A stretch of 64,000 nucleotides of DNA from an uncultured Streptomyces sp. (lineage in GTDB: Bacteria; Actinomycetota; Actinomycetes; Streptomycetales; Streptomycetaceae), in assembly GCF_947488945.1 (NCBI RefSeq), contig NZ_CANLBS010000008.1, positions 62,001 to 126,000 on the forward strand. The letters are read 5' to 3'. The notes under the pieces are model-generated. The model was given only the letters and a program-made list of their open reading frames with translations, had not been told where the DNA came from and made no database searches. How positions within the stretch are numbered: position 1 is the first letter of the stretch; the number at the start of each line of letters is the position of its first letter. Position numbers and translations under genes: made by a program. This document shows, piece by piece, positions 53,532-61,946 of the stretch.

Positions 53532-55856
53532 TCAGAACGTCAGCTTCCAGCTGTCGATGTGTCCGACGTCGAGGGAGTAGAGGTCCTGCACCCGCAACAG
53601 CCAGGTTCCGTCGCCGGGTTCGGCGGAGGCGTCCACCGTGTAGGTGGCGTGGATGTCGTCGGCGGAGCTGCTGCTGGAGTTCTGGAGCCGGTAGGCGGTG
53701 CCGTCGGGGGCCACCAGGTCGACCACCAGGTCGCCCCGGTAGGTGTGGATGATGTCGACGGTGACCTGGAGGTCGCTGGGAGCGCTGCCGGGGTGGCTGG
53801 TCACGATGAGCGGCGAGGTCACCGCGGCGCCGCGATCGGGGATGTCCACGTCACCGGGGTTGACGAAGAAGTCGCCGCCGGACGGGACGACGGTCCACGC
53901 GAACGTGACGGAGGCGCTGTCGGTCTGGCCGACGACGCGGACCGTGACCGTGGGCGTGAAGTCGCCCGCCGCCGTCGGAATGCCGGACACGACGCCGGTG
54001 GCGGGGTCGATGGTGAGCCCGGCGGGCAGGCCGGTGGCGGAGTAGGTCAGGCCGGCGGCGCGACTGGTGTCGGCGCTGATCCGCGCGGTGGCGGGCTGGC
54101 CGACCGCGGCCTCCTGAGCGCGCGGCGGGGTGATGGCGATGTGGTCGACGAAGCGGGGGCCGACGTTGACGGCGGCCCAGGTGTTGCCGACCGCCTCGTA
54201 CGCCTCGCTGGACCGGCCGAACAGGTCGGCGGCGGCTCGGAGGGTGGCGGTGCGGGCACCCGCGTAGTCGGTGCTGGACGTCATGTAGGTGGTCAGCGCC
54301 CGGTACCAGACGTTGGTGGCGTTGTGCAGGCCGATGCCGGGGACCGGCAGGCCGTCGGCGGTCGGGCTGTCGTAGGCGACGCCGTTGACGGTCTTGGCGC
54401 CGCTGCCCTCGGCCAGGAGGTAGAAGAAGTGGTTGGCCGGGCCGGAGGAGTAGTGGACGTCGAGGCGGGCCGTGGTCGGGCTCCAGAAGTCCTGGGAGCC
54501 GCCGTCCTTGGAGGGCTGGTCCATGTACCGCAGCGGGGTGCCGTCCCCGTTGATGTCGATGAGTTCGCCGACCTCGTAGTCGGGGTTGTCCGTCGGGGTG
54601 TCGGCGAAGAACTCGACGGCCGCGGCGAAGATGTCGCTGGTGGCCTCGTTGAGGCCACCGGACTCGCCGCTGTAGATGAGGTCGGCGGTGGAGGCGGTGA
54701 CGCCGTGGGACATCTCGTGCGCGGCCACGTCGAGGGCGGTGAGCGGGGCGGCGTTGCCGGCGCCGTCGCCGTAGGTCATGCAGAAGCAGGCGTCCTGCCA
54801 GAAGGCGTTGACGTAGTTGTTGCCGTAGTGGACGCGGGAGTAGGCCGCGCGCCCGTCGTCGGCTATGCCGTTGCGGCCGAAGCGGTCGTGGTAGAAGTCC
54901 CAGGTCTTCCGGGCGCCGTACGCGGCGTCCACGGCGGCGGTCTGCACATGGGCCGGGGTGCCGTCGCCCCAGACGTCGTCGGCGTCGGTCAGCAGGGTGC
55001 CGGTGCCGGTCGTCCGGTGCGCGAGGTCGTAGGTCTTGTGGTTGCGCCGGGTGTCGTTCAGCTCGAACAGGCCGCCGGCGCCCCGGGTGCTCTCGATGCC
55101 GACCTCGCCGCTGAACTGTCCGTGGCCGCTGCCCTTCTGCACGCCTTCGAAGTCGCGGAGCGTCTTGCCGCTGGTCGCGTCGGTGACCACGTGCAGTTCG
55201 CTGGGTGCGCCGTCGTCCTGGACGCCCCTGACGACGGTCTCCCAGGCGAGGGTGGGGGTGCCGTCGGCGGCCCACACGACGAGCCGCGGAGCACCGTCCT
55301 GTTCGGCGCCGGCCGTGCCCTCGTCGGCCGCGGCCTTCAGCGCCGACTTCGCCGCCTTCGCCGCGGGATGGGCGGCCTCGGTGGTCGGCACGGCGATCTT
55401 CGCGTCCGTGTTCCTGGTGACCGTGCGGCTTCCGGTCTTCTGGTGGACGATCAGGTCGCCGCCGATGACCGGGAGTCCGGCGTAGGTGCGGGCGTAGCGG
55501 GTGTGAACGGTGCCGTCGGCGTCCTTGACTACGTCCTTCGGCAGAAGTTCCTCCTCCGCTCCGAGCTTCAGCGCGGGCCCGAGGGTCGCGCCCGACCGGG
55601 CTGCGGACGTGAGCAGGCTCCCGCGTTCGGCGGGGGTGAGGTCGACGGGCAGCGCGCCGGCCTTCGGCTTCGCGGTGATGTTGATGGTCGCGGACCGTGC
55701 GGGACCGGGTTGCGGTCCGGCGCTCGCTCCGGAGGCGGGGAGGCACACCGCGAACAGCGCCGCGGTGACCACCAGCGCGCCGGCCGCGGCGCGGTGGCGC
55801 AGCGGATCGCGGCGTGCGGGGGAAAGGGTTCTGTGAGAACGCCTGTCGCTCGTCAC
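53532..55856 (-). CDS. Secreted M4 (thermolysin-like) metalloprotease with Ig-like and P domains
   Basis: 774 residues from a GTG at 55856 preceded by AAGGAG. A signal peptide covers about 1-46 (basic start, hydrophobic core, then SGASA). An FTP/PepSY-type propeptide follows (about 55-215). The catalytic domain has HEMSH (380-384) and the third zinc ligand Glu404 in GGLNEATSD. After it come a putative Ig-fold (about 560-645, LPAGLTIDPATGVVSGIPT) and a C-terminal P/homo-B domain (about 655-774) ending in SWKLTF. It is an extracellular neutral protease, normally activated by propeptide removal. Confidence 0.92.
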   Translation of the reverse strand: MTSDRRSHRTLSPARRDPLRHRAAAGALVVTAALFAVCLPASGASAGPQPGPARSATINITAKPKAGALPVDLTPAERGSLLTSAARSGATLGPALKLGAEEELLPKDVVKDADGTVHTRYARTYAGLPVIGGDLIVHQKTGSRTVTRNTDAKIAVPTTEAAHPAAKAAKSALKAAADEGTAGAEQDGAPRLVVWAADGTPTLAWETVVRGVQDDGAPSELHVVTDATSGKTLRDFEGVQKGSGHGQFSGEVGIESTRGAGGLFELNDTRRNHKTYDLAHRTTGTGTLLTDADDVWGDGTPAHVQTAAVDAAYGARKTWDFYHDRFGRNGIADDGRAAYSRVHYGNNYVNAFWQDACFCMTYGDGAGNAAPLTALDVAAHEMSHGVTASTADLIYSGESGGLNEATSDIFAAAVEFFADTPTDNPDYEVGELIDINGDGTPLRYMDQPSKDGGSQDFWSPTTARLDVHYSSGPANHFFYLLAEGSGAKTVNGVAYDSPTADGLPVPGIGLHNATNVWYRALTTYMTSSTDYAGARTATLRAAADLFGRSSEAYEAVGNTWAAVNVGPRFVDHIAITPPRAQEAAVGQPATARISADTSRAAGLTYSATGLPAGLTIDPATGVVSGIPTAAGDFTPTVTVRVVGQTDSASVTFAWTVVPSGGDFFVNPGDVDIPDRGAAVTSPLIVTSHPGSAPSDLQVTVDIIHTYRGDLVVDLVAPDGTAYRLQNSSSSSADDIHATYTVDASAEPGDGTWLLRVQDLYSLDVGHIDSWKLTF

Positions 55857-56364
55857 TCGTACTCCTTCTTGACTGCGAAGTGAAGTCCTGTGGAGCAGGG
55901 GTGGTGCGTGCGGGGTGCGGTGCGGTGATCCTTGCAGCGATGTACATGTCATGTCAGTGCGGACCGGATCATTGACCGGAAGCAAGGCCTTGCGGTTCCG
56001 GTCACGCCCGCTTCGGTGGGCGATCACGTGGCGCTTTACACAGCTGGAACAAAGATCGACACCAGCCACTTCGGCCACTCGCGCACCCCCGCCTCTCCGA
56101 ACGCCCGCGTTCCGGTCCGCCGGCACGTGGCGCGACCCGGCTCAGGAACGCACCCGTTTCCGCCTCCCCGATACCGTTCGCGGCGTTTCGGCCAACCCGG
56201 CGCCGGAGCCGGCCCGTGCCGCGCGCGGATGGATGTAGACCGCACGCCCGTGCGGGCCCTGAACCAGGGGGTTCGGGGTCCGACCGAAACACAGGTGTTC
56301 GGTTTGCGGGGGCGCTCGTTGAGCTTCGTGAACCACCCGCGAACCGACAGCAGAGGGGGCCGCA
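55857..56364. other. Divergent spacer between protease and ABC transporter, with large palindrome
   Basis: About 500 bp without a convincing gene. At 55973-56004, TGACCGGAA-GCAAGG is followed by CCTTGC-GG-TTCCGGTCA, a nearly perfect 32-bp inverted repeat with a 2-nt bulge. Just before it lies ATGTACATGTCATGTCA (starting at about 55940), a short alternating run. Both promoters of the divergent genes should lie here. Confidence 0.55.
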
Positions 56365-58446
56365 ATGACCTCGCCCGGCACGCCCGAACAGCTCAGCACG
56401 CCCGAACAGTCCGGTAAGCCACAGCAGTTGGGCACGCCACACCCCTCGCGCACGCCCGACCCGTCGGGTGGGCCCGAAGCGCCCGACGCCCTCCACGCAC
56501 CCCCCGCCCCCGCACGGCTCCGCGCTCCCGGACAGCGCCGTGCGGACACCCCGTCCGAGGACGGACCCCGGGAGGCACGGAAGGACGACCAGAAGGAGGA
56601 GTTCCTCTACCGCGACGAGTCCCGGCTCCGGGCGGGGGCCCAGCTGACCAGCGGCACCATGGCGAGACGGCTGCCCGCGCTGGTCGGCCGGTCCCTGAAG
56701 ATGGCCTGGCGGGTGGACCGGGCGGCGACGGCCGGCCTGCTGGCCTGCCAGGTCGGCACCGGGGTGCTGGCGGCTCTGGGTCTGCTCGCCGTCACCAGCA
56801 CGATCACCGCACTCGTCTCGTCCGGGGACATCGCCGACCGGCTATGGGGCGCGGCACCGCAGTTGGCGGTCGTCGCCGGGGCTGCGGGCGTGCGCGCACT
56901 GCTGGGCATCGTGGTGACCTGGCTGACCGGCCGGCTGCGGCCGGTGCTGGCCCGCGCGGCGGAACTGACGATGATCGAAGCCGCGCTCGGCGCCGAACTC
57001 GCGGCCAACAACCAGCCCGGATACAACGACTTCTACGACATCGCCGACCGAGGCGCCCAGGTGACCCCCGACCTGGTGGCCGAGTCGCAGGACGTACTGG
57101 CCGCCACGGCCACGCTCGCCGCCGGGGCGACCGTGCTGACCGTCCTGCACCCCGCGCTCCTGCCCCTGCTCCTGGTGGCGTGCCTGCCGCAGGCGGCCGC
57201 GTACGTGCGCGCCGCGCGGGTGCTGTATTTGGCGGGCCTGGAGACGTCGGGGCGCCGCCGCATGCTCTCCAAACTCCGCTGGCACATGGCCTTCACGGAG
57301 TCCAGCGAGGAGATGCGGGCCTGCCTGGCCGGCCCGTTCCTGATCGAGCGGTACCGGCGGCTCGCCGCCTCGGTCAACGCCGCCGAACGGACGGCGGCCG
57401 ACACCGGGGCCTGGATGGGACTGGCCGGGGCGGCCGTCGGCGGGGTCGCGTCCGCCACGGTGTGGGCGGCGCTGCTGTACCTGCTGGCCACCGGCCGCAT
57501 GGACCTGGCGGCGGGCGGGGGCGCGGTGTTCGCGCTCCAGACCGCCACCGGGTCGGTGCGGGGCATCATCGCCGGCGGGGCCCGCCTGGTCCGCACCGGC
57601 TGGTACGTACAGGACTGGCAGCGGTTCCTCGACAACGCCCACGGCCAGGCCATGGCGGTCTCCCGCGGCACCCGCACCCTGCCGGCCGCCCCGCAGCGGT
57701 TCGAGGCCCGCGATGTCAGCTACCGGTACGACGGCGCGCCCGCCGACAGCGTCACCGGGGTTTCGCTGCACGTGGAGCGCGGCGAGATCGTGGCCCTGGT
57801 CGGCGAGAACGGCTCGGGCAAGACCACCCTGTCGCGGCTGCTCTGCGGGCTGCTGCTGCCGACCGGCGGTGCGGTCGCCTGGGACCGCGCCACCACCTCC
57901 GAGCTCGACCCGTGGGACGCCTGGAGGAACGTCGCGCTGGTCCCGCAGAAGTACACCCACCTGCCGCTGACGCTGCGCGACAACATCACCTTCGGCCAGG
58001 GCGACACCGGCGACGCGGCCGTGCTCGCCGCGTGCGAGGCGTCCGGCGCGATCGACATGCTGCCCGGCCTGCGATCCGGTCTGGACACCCTGCTCACCGC
58101 GGAGTGGTTCGGCGGTCAGCAGCTCTCCGGCGGGCAGTGGCAGCGCACCGTCCTCACCCGGGCCTTCCACCGGCGGGCGTCCCTGCTGGTGATGGACGAG
58201 CCGACTGCGGCCCTGGACGCCCGCGCCGAGTACCGGATCTTCACCGGTCTGCGCGCGCTCGCCGAGGACCGTGCCGTGCTCCTGATCACCCACCGCCTCA
58301 CCAACGTGAGCGTCGCCGACCGCATCGTCGTCCTCGACCGGGGGCGCATCGTCCAGGAGGGCACCTACGACGAACTCACCCGCGAACCGGGGCTGTTCCG
58401 GACCCTGTGGGAACTCCAGCAGCGCACGGGACGGGGGGAGGACTGA
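56365..58446 (+). CDS. ABC transporter, fused permease and ATPase (exporter type)
   Basis: 693 residues. The first 90 are a Pro/Glu/Arg-rich cytoplasmic leader with GTPEQ-like repeats. The membrane domain (about 105-420) has about six helices. The ATPase domain (about 440-690) is complete: GENGSGKTT (Walker A, near 480), LVPQKYTHLPLT (Q-loop), LSGGQWQR (signature, near 585), LLVMDEPT (Walker B, near 610) and the switch His in LITHRLT. It exports an unknown compound; relatives occur in peptide and lipid export loci. It stands alone and would work as a dimer. Confidence 0.88.
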   Translation: MTSPGTPEQLSTPEQSGKPQQLGTPHPSRTPDPSGGPEAPDALHAPPAPARLRAPGQRRADTPSEDGPREARKDDQKEEFLYRDESRLRAGAQLTSGTMARRLPALVGRSLKMAWRVDRAATAGLLACQVGTGVLAALGLLAVTSTITALVSSGDIADRLWGAAPQLAVVAGAAGVRALLGIVVTWLTGRLRPVLARAAELTMIEAALGAELAANNQPGYNDFYDIADRGAQVTPDLVAESQDVLAATATLAAGATVLTVLHPALLPLLLVACLPQAAAYVRAARVLYLAGLETSGRRRMLSKLRWHMAFTESSEEMRACLAGPFLIERYRRLAASVNAAERTAADTGAWMGLAGAAVGGVASATVWAALLYLLATGRMDLAAGGGAVFALQTATGSVRGIIAGGARLVRTGWYVQDWQRFLDNAHGQAMAVSRGTRTLPAAPQRFEARDVSYRYDGAPADSVTGVSLHVERGEIVALVGENGSGKTTLSRLLCGLLLPTGGAVAWDRATTSELDPWDAWRNVALVPQKYTHLPLTLRDNITFGQGDTGDAAVLAACEASGAIDMLPGLRSGLDTLLTAEWFGGQQLSGGQWQRTVLTRAFHRRASLLVMDEPTAALDARAEYRIFTGLRALAEDRAVLLITHRLTNVSVADRIVVLDRGRIVQEGTYDELTREPGLFRTLWELQQRTGRGED

Positions 58447-58483
58447 GCCCCGCCGACCGAACGGGTTCCGGGCACGGCACCGA

Positions 58484-58606
58484 CGACGAGCGCTCGCTGC
58501 CCTGGCAGACTTCCTCCACAGCTACGACCACCACCACCGCCACACCGCACTCGACGGCAAGCCGCCGATCAGCCGCGCCAACAACGCTGAGGGTCCATAC
58601 AGCTAG
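58484..58606 (+). pseudogene. Remnant of an IS481-family transposase (C-terminal end only)
   Basis: One frame ending in TAG at 58604-58606 reads LAALADFLHSYDHHHRHTAL, then DGKPPISRANN. It closely matches the conserved end of IS481 transposases (FLH.YN.HR.HTALGGKPPISR.N). No upstream transposase sequence or terminal repeats are present. The stop lies in a CTAG that also gives the stop of the oppositely oriented SDR gene. Confidence 0.75.
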
Positions 58607-59550
58607 TTCGTGGTGGCCGATCCCGAGAAAGACGGGGTCTGCTGGGGCTCGGCCAAGGGGAACCGCACCCCGGTGAGATCTTCGGAGACGGCCCACAGCC
58701 GCTGTTGGACGGCTGCCTCGTACGACTGCGGACTGGAAAGGACAAGCTGGGGATGGCCTTTGACCTCGTTGCGTCCGCCGGGGCCGTAGTACTGGCCGCC
58801 GAGCACGGCGGGGTCGGTGGCGGCGCGCAGGGTCGGCAGCGCGCCCATCGCCGGCCTCTGGGTGATCAACGGCGCGAGCAGGGTGAGCGGAAGCCGTAGG
58901 GCCGCAGGGGTGTTGCGGGCGAGTTCGGTGCTGGACATTCCGGGGTGCGCGGCCACCGCGACGGTGCTGCCGTGCGTGGCGAGCCGGCGCTGCAGTTCGT
59001 AGGTGAACATCAGGTTCGCCAGCTTGGACTGACCGTAGGCGGCGACCCGGCCGTACGACCGTTCCCCCTGCAGGTCGTCGAAGTGGATCGCGGCCCGGAT
59101 GCGGTGGCCGGTGCTGCTGACCGTCACCACGCGTGAGCCCGGCACCGGCAGCATCAGATCCAGCACCAGCCCGGTGAGCGCGAAGTGGCCGAGGTGATTG
59201 GTGCCGAACTGCAGCTCGAAGCCGTCCCGGGTCGTCTGCTTCGGGGTGTACATGACGCCGGCGTTGTTGATCAACAGATCGATCCGGTCGAACCGGGACC
59301 GCAGCGACGCCGCCGCCGTCCGGACGGAGTCGAGCGAGGTCAGGTCCAGCGCCTGAACGGTCACGTCGCCGGTCATGCGGGCCGCGGCCCGCTCCCCCTT
59401 TTCGACGTTGCGCACGGCGAGCACCACGGACGCCCCGTGCCCGGCGAGCGCCTTCGCGGTCTCGTACCCCAGTCCGGTGTTGGCCCCGGTCACCACGGCC
59501 ACCCGCCCGCGCTGGTCCGGAATATTCGCAGTCGTCCACTCTTCGTTCAT
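58603..59550 (-). CDS. SDR-family oxidoreductase (retinol-dehydrogenase-like)
   Basis: 315 residues from the ATG at 59550. Cofactor motif VVTGANTGLGYETAKAL (about 18-34), NNAGVM, and the catalytic set Ser near 144 (TVSSTGH) and YGQSK near 172-176. The middle and length match the WW-oxidoreductase/retinol dehydrogenase-like SDRs common in Streptomyces. It is divergent from a TetR gene, with a palindromic operator between, so it is probably an inducible oxidoreductase. The TAG stop is shared with the transposase remnant. Confidence 0.88.
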   Translation of the reverse strand: MNEEWTTANIPDQRGRVAVVTGANTGLGYETAKALAGHGASVVLAVRNVEKGERAAARMTGDVTVQALDLTSLDSVRTAAASLRSRFDRIDLLINNAGVMYTPKQTTRDGFELQFGTNHLGHFALTGLVLDLMLPVPGSRVVTVSSTGHRIRAAIHFDDLQGERSYGRVAAYGQSKLANLMFTYELQRRLATHGSTVAVAAHPGMSSTELARNTPAALRLPLTLLAPLITQRPAMGALPTLRAATDPAVLGGQYYGPGGRNEVKGHPQLVLSSPQSYEAAVQQRLWAVSEDLTGVRFPLAEPQQTPSFSGSATTN

Positions 59551-59572
59551 GCTGAGCCCCCACCTGGTTACA

Positions 59573-59639
59573 TACCGACGGTACTTTGTATCCGCGACGC
59601 TAAAGTACCCCCGGTACATTGTCAACGTACCGGGGGTAC
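59573..59639. promoter_or_regulatory. Operators between SDR and TetR genes
   Basis: GTACCCCCGGTAC (59605-59617) and its exact complement (59627-59639) form an inverted repeat with 13-bp arms. A second small palindrome TACCG-A-CGGTA is at 59573-59583. They fill the 102-bp divergent spacer and share the CGGTAC core, so they are likely sites for the TetR protein. Confidence 0.75.
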
Positions 59640-59652
59640 CTAAGTTAGGCTG

Positions 59653-60324
59653 ATGACCGTGACTTTCCAGCGGGCGCGCACCGAAGAGCAGCGGGAGATC
59701 CGCCGGCGGGCGATCCTCACCACGGCGTCGGCCATGCTCGGCGAGATGCCCGTGGCCGCGGTCACCCTCAACGAGCTCAGCCGCCGGGTAGGGCTGGCGA
59801 AACCGAACGTGCTGCGCTACTTCGAGTCGCGCGAGGCGGTGCTGCTGGAGCTGCTGGACCGCTTCCTTCAGGAGTGGCTGTCGGAACTGGCGGGCGAGTT
59901 GGCCGCCGACGTCGACGAGGATCTGCCCATGGCCGAGCGAGCGGCAGCGGTGGCCGGGATCCTCAGCCGCTCACTCGCCGGCCGAGTGGTGTTGTGCGAC
60001 CTCTTCGCGGCGCAGGGCGGCGTTCTGGAACACAACGTCTCCGTCGAGGTCGTCGCACGCTACAAGCGAGCCTCCTTGGACCGCCTGGCCACCATGAGCG
60101 GTCTGGTCCGGAAGTACCTGCCGGAGTTGGGCGAGAACGCGACGCTGTTCAGCCTGCACACCATGGTCATGGCCGGCGCGCTGTCGGCGTACAGCACACC
60201 CCCGCCCAGTCTGCAGGCGGCCTACCGGGCCGAGCCCGACCTGGCCCGCTTCCACGGGGAGTTGGAGGACTCCTTGAAGCTGGCTCTGACCGCCGCCCTC
60301 CTCGGCGTGCTGCCCCGCAACTGA
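59653..60324 (+). CDS. TetR-family regulator (SDR locus)
   Basis: 223 residues. The HTH is TTASAMLGEMPVAAVTLNELS plus RVGLAKPNVLRYFESREAV within about residues 24-64. The C-terminal half is a helical ligand domain (TetR_C type). TAGGCT just before the ATG could be a -10 box, in which case the GTG two codons in would be a leaderless start. The operators upstream suggest it represses itself and the divergent SDR. Confidence 0.9.
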   Translation: MTVTFQRARTEEQREIRRRAILTTASAMLGEMPVAAVTLNELSRRVGLAKPNVLRYFESREAVLLELLDRFLQEWLSELAGELAADVDEDLPMAERAAAVAGILSRSLAGRVVLCDLFAAQGGVLEHNVSVEVVARYKRASLDRLATMSGLVRKYLPELGENATLFSLHTMVMAGALSAYSTPPPSLQAAYRAEPDLARFHGELEDSLKLALTAALLGVLPRN

Positions 60325-60370
60325 GCAGCTGCCGCCGCTCCGATCGCCCGGAACCCGGAGTTCCGGCGTG

Positions 60371-60398
60371 AGCCGTCAGCCGTCAGCCGTCAGCCGTG
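60371..60398. repeat. Four tandem 7-bp repeats AGCCGTC
   Basis: Three exact copies and a fourth with one change, in the spacer between convergent TetR and lipase genes. Probably slippage. Confidence 0.8.
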
Positions 60399-60472
60399 GA
60401 GAACACCCTGCGCGCACGCACCTCGGAAGCCAGGTCGACGGGCCGCCGGACCAGTCGCAGGCCGCCGTGATC

Positions 60473-60515
60473 CGCTCGGCGCCGCCGGGGGACGGGCCCC
60501 CGGCGGCGCCGAGCG
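60473..60515. terminator. Bidirectional terminator, 19-bp stem
   Basis: Bases 60473-60491 pair perfectly with 60497-60515 around ACGGG, just past the lipase stop and downstream of the convergent TetR gene. Confidence 0.8.
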
Positions 60516-60521
60516 GGATGG

Positions 60522-61880
60522 TCAGGGCTGGACGGGCATGCTCCAGCAGTTGCCGGTGGCGGGCTTGCCGGCCAGGCGGTCGGTCAGCCACGAGATGGCG
60601 TCGCCCTGATCGGTGAGGAGCGGCACGAGGTGGTTGGTGAGGATCTTGTCGCCGAGGTTGGGCAGCACCAAGGCGTCGTAGGTGACGCTGCCGCCCTTGC
60701 GGCACCAGTCGACGGCCAATTGCCGGGCCTGTGCGTGCGGCACGATGTCGTCGTGGAGACCGGTGGCCACCCGCACCGGACCGGTGGGCTTGAGCGTGCC
60801 GATGCGCTGCTTGTCCAGAGCGGCCTGCGCACGGGGTTCGGCGGCGATGACGTCGCTGAGGGAACGGCCGTCCTTGGTCCACTTGGTGGATTTGGTGAAG
60901 CCGTAGCCGAACAGCGCGTCACCGACGCACATGGTGGACGCGTCCTTCAGTGCGGCCTTGCCGGCGTCGCTGATGCTGTTCTCGACCACGGCCCGGACGT
61001 CGGGGTCCGCCTGGGCGAAGCCGCTGACGGACCAGGCGAGGGCGCCGGCCAGGGCGCTGCCGTCGATGCCCTTCATGGTGGACGTGAGGTCGGCCGGCGG
61101 TGCGCCGGCGTAGGTGCCGGCGAGGGGGACCTCGGGGGCGTAGGAGGACTGGAGTTCGGCCGCCGAGGCCGCGGCGCCGCCGCCCTGGCTGTAGCCGTAC
61201 AGGCCGGTGGGGGAAGCGGCGGTGACCGACGCGCCCGGCACCGAGCGGGCGGCCCGGGCGGCGTCCAGCACGGCGTGCCCCTGGTCGAGCCGGTTGACGT
61301 AGGTGTGCAGGCGGTCGGTGGCGCCGAGGCCGACGTAGTCGGTGAGGACGACCGCCGCGCCGGTGGCGAGGATCCGGTAGGCGGCGAGGGCCTCGTAGCC
61401 GACGGAGACGGTGTCGCCGGTGAGGGTCAGCGGGTTCTCCAGGGCGAAGGAGGGTGCGCACTGGTCGCCCTGCCCCATGGTGCCCGAGGCCATCGCCACC
61501 AGGGGGCGCGGTCCCGACTGCTTCCAGGCGGCCGAGGGTTCGATGTAGGTGCCGGTGACGGCGACGGGCTGTCCGGAGGAGTCCGTCGACTTGTACATCA
61601 GGCGGGTGGCGGTACCCGGCATCGGGCGGCCGTCCAGCCCCGGGATGCTCAGCCCGAGTTTCATCGGTTCGGTGCGCACCAGGGCGCCGTTGGCCGAAGG
61701 CAGGTAGGCCGGCGGGTTGTAGAACGCGGGGATGGTGACCCCGCGCGAGACGACCGGCGCCGTGTCGGCGGCGGAGGCCGGAACAGTCGCCAGGCACAGG
61801 CAGACGGCGCCGGCGACGACCCCGGCGAGGTAGGGGGCGGTGGTGGAGGCGGTGAGGGGGCGGAATCTCTTGCGGCTCAA
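60522..61880 (-). CDS. Secreted lipase (secretory LIP family)
   Basis: 452 residues. A signal peptide is visible at about 1-38 (MSRKRFRPL, hydrophobic core, VPASAAD). It is an alpha/beta hydrolase of the secretory lipase family: the nucleophile Ser is in GLYGYSQGGGAA near residue 230, an Asp is in TGLHDDIVP and a His in LTNHLVPLL near the end. Conserved Cys pairs (QCAPSF, TMCVGDALFGYG, WCRKGG, NCW) suggest disulfides. It would release fatty acids outside the cell. It is 66 nt downstream of the cholesterol-oxidase-type gene on the same strand, probably one operon acting on sterol esters or lipids. Confidence 0.88.
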   Translation of the reverse strand: MSRKRFRPLTASTTAPYLAGVVAGAVCLCLATVPASAADTAPVVSRGVTIPAFYNPPAYLPSANGALVRTEPMKLGLSIPGLDGRPMPGTATRLMYKSTDSSGQPVAVTGTYIEPSAAWKQSGPRPLVAMASGTMGQGDQCAPSFALENPLTLTGDTVSVGYEALAAYRILATGAAVVLTDYVGLGATDRLHTYVNRLDQGHAVLDAARAARSVPGASVTAASPTGLYGYSQGGGAAASAAELQSSYAPEVPLAGTYAGAPPADLTSTMKGIDGSALAGALAWSVSGFAQADPDVRAVVENSISDAGKAALKDASTMCVGDALFGYGFTKSTKWTKDGRSLSDVIAAEPRAQAALDKQRIGTLKPTGPVRVATGLHDDIVPHAQARQLAVDWCRKGGSVTYDALVLPNLGDKILTNHLVPLLTDQGDAISWLTDRLAGKPATGNCWSMPVQP

Positions 61881-61946
61881 GGTGTGCTCCTGTTTCGACG
61901 GATGGGGGGAGTGGGGAAGGGACCGGGACGGGGTGGGTGGTGGCGG

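Noticed and set aside
55915..56417. Short frames on both strands upstream of the ABC transporter
   Set aside because: They overlap each other and the palindrome, lack ribosome sites and show no conserved pattern.
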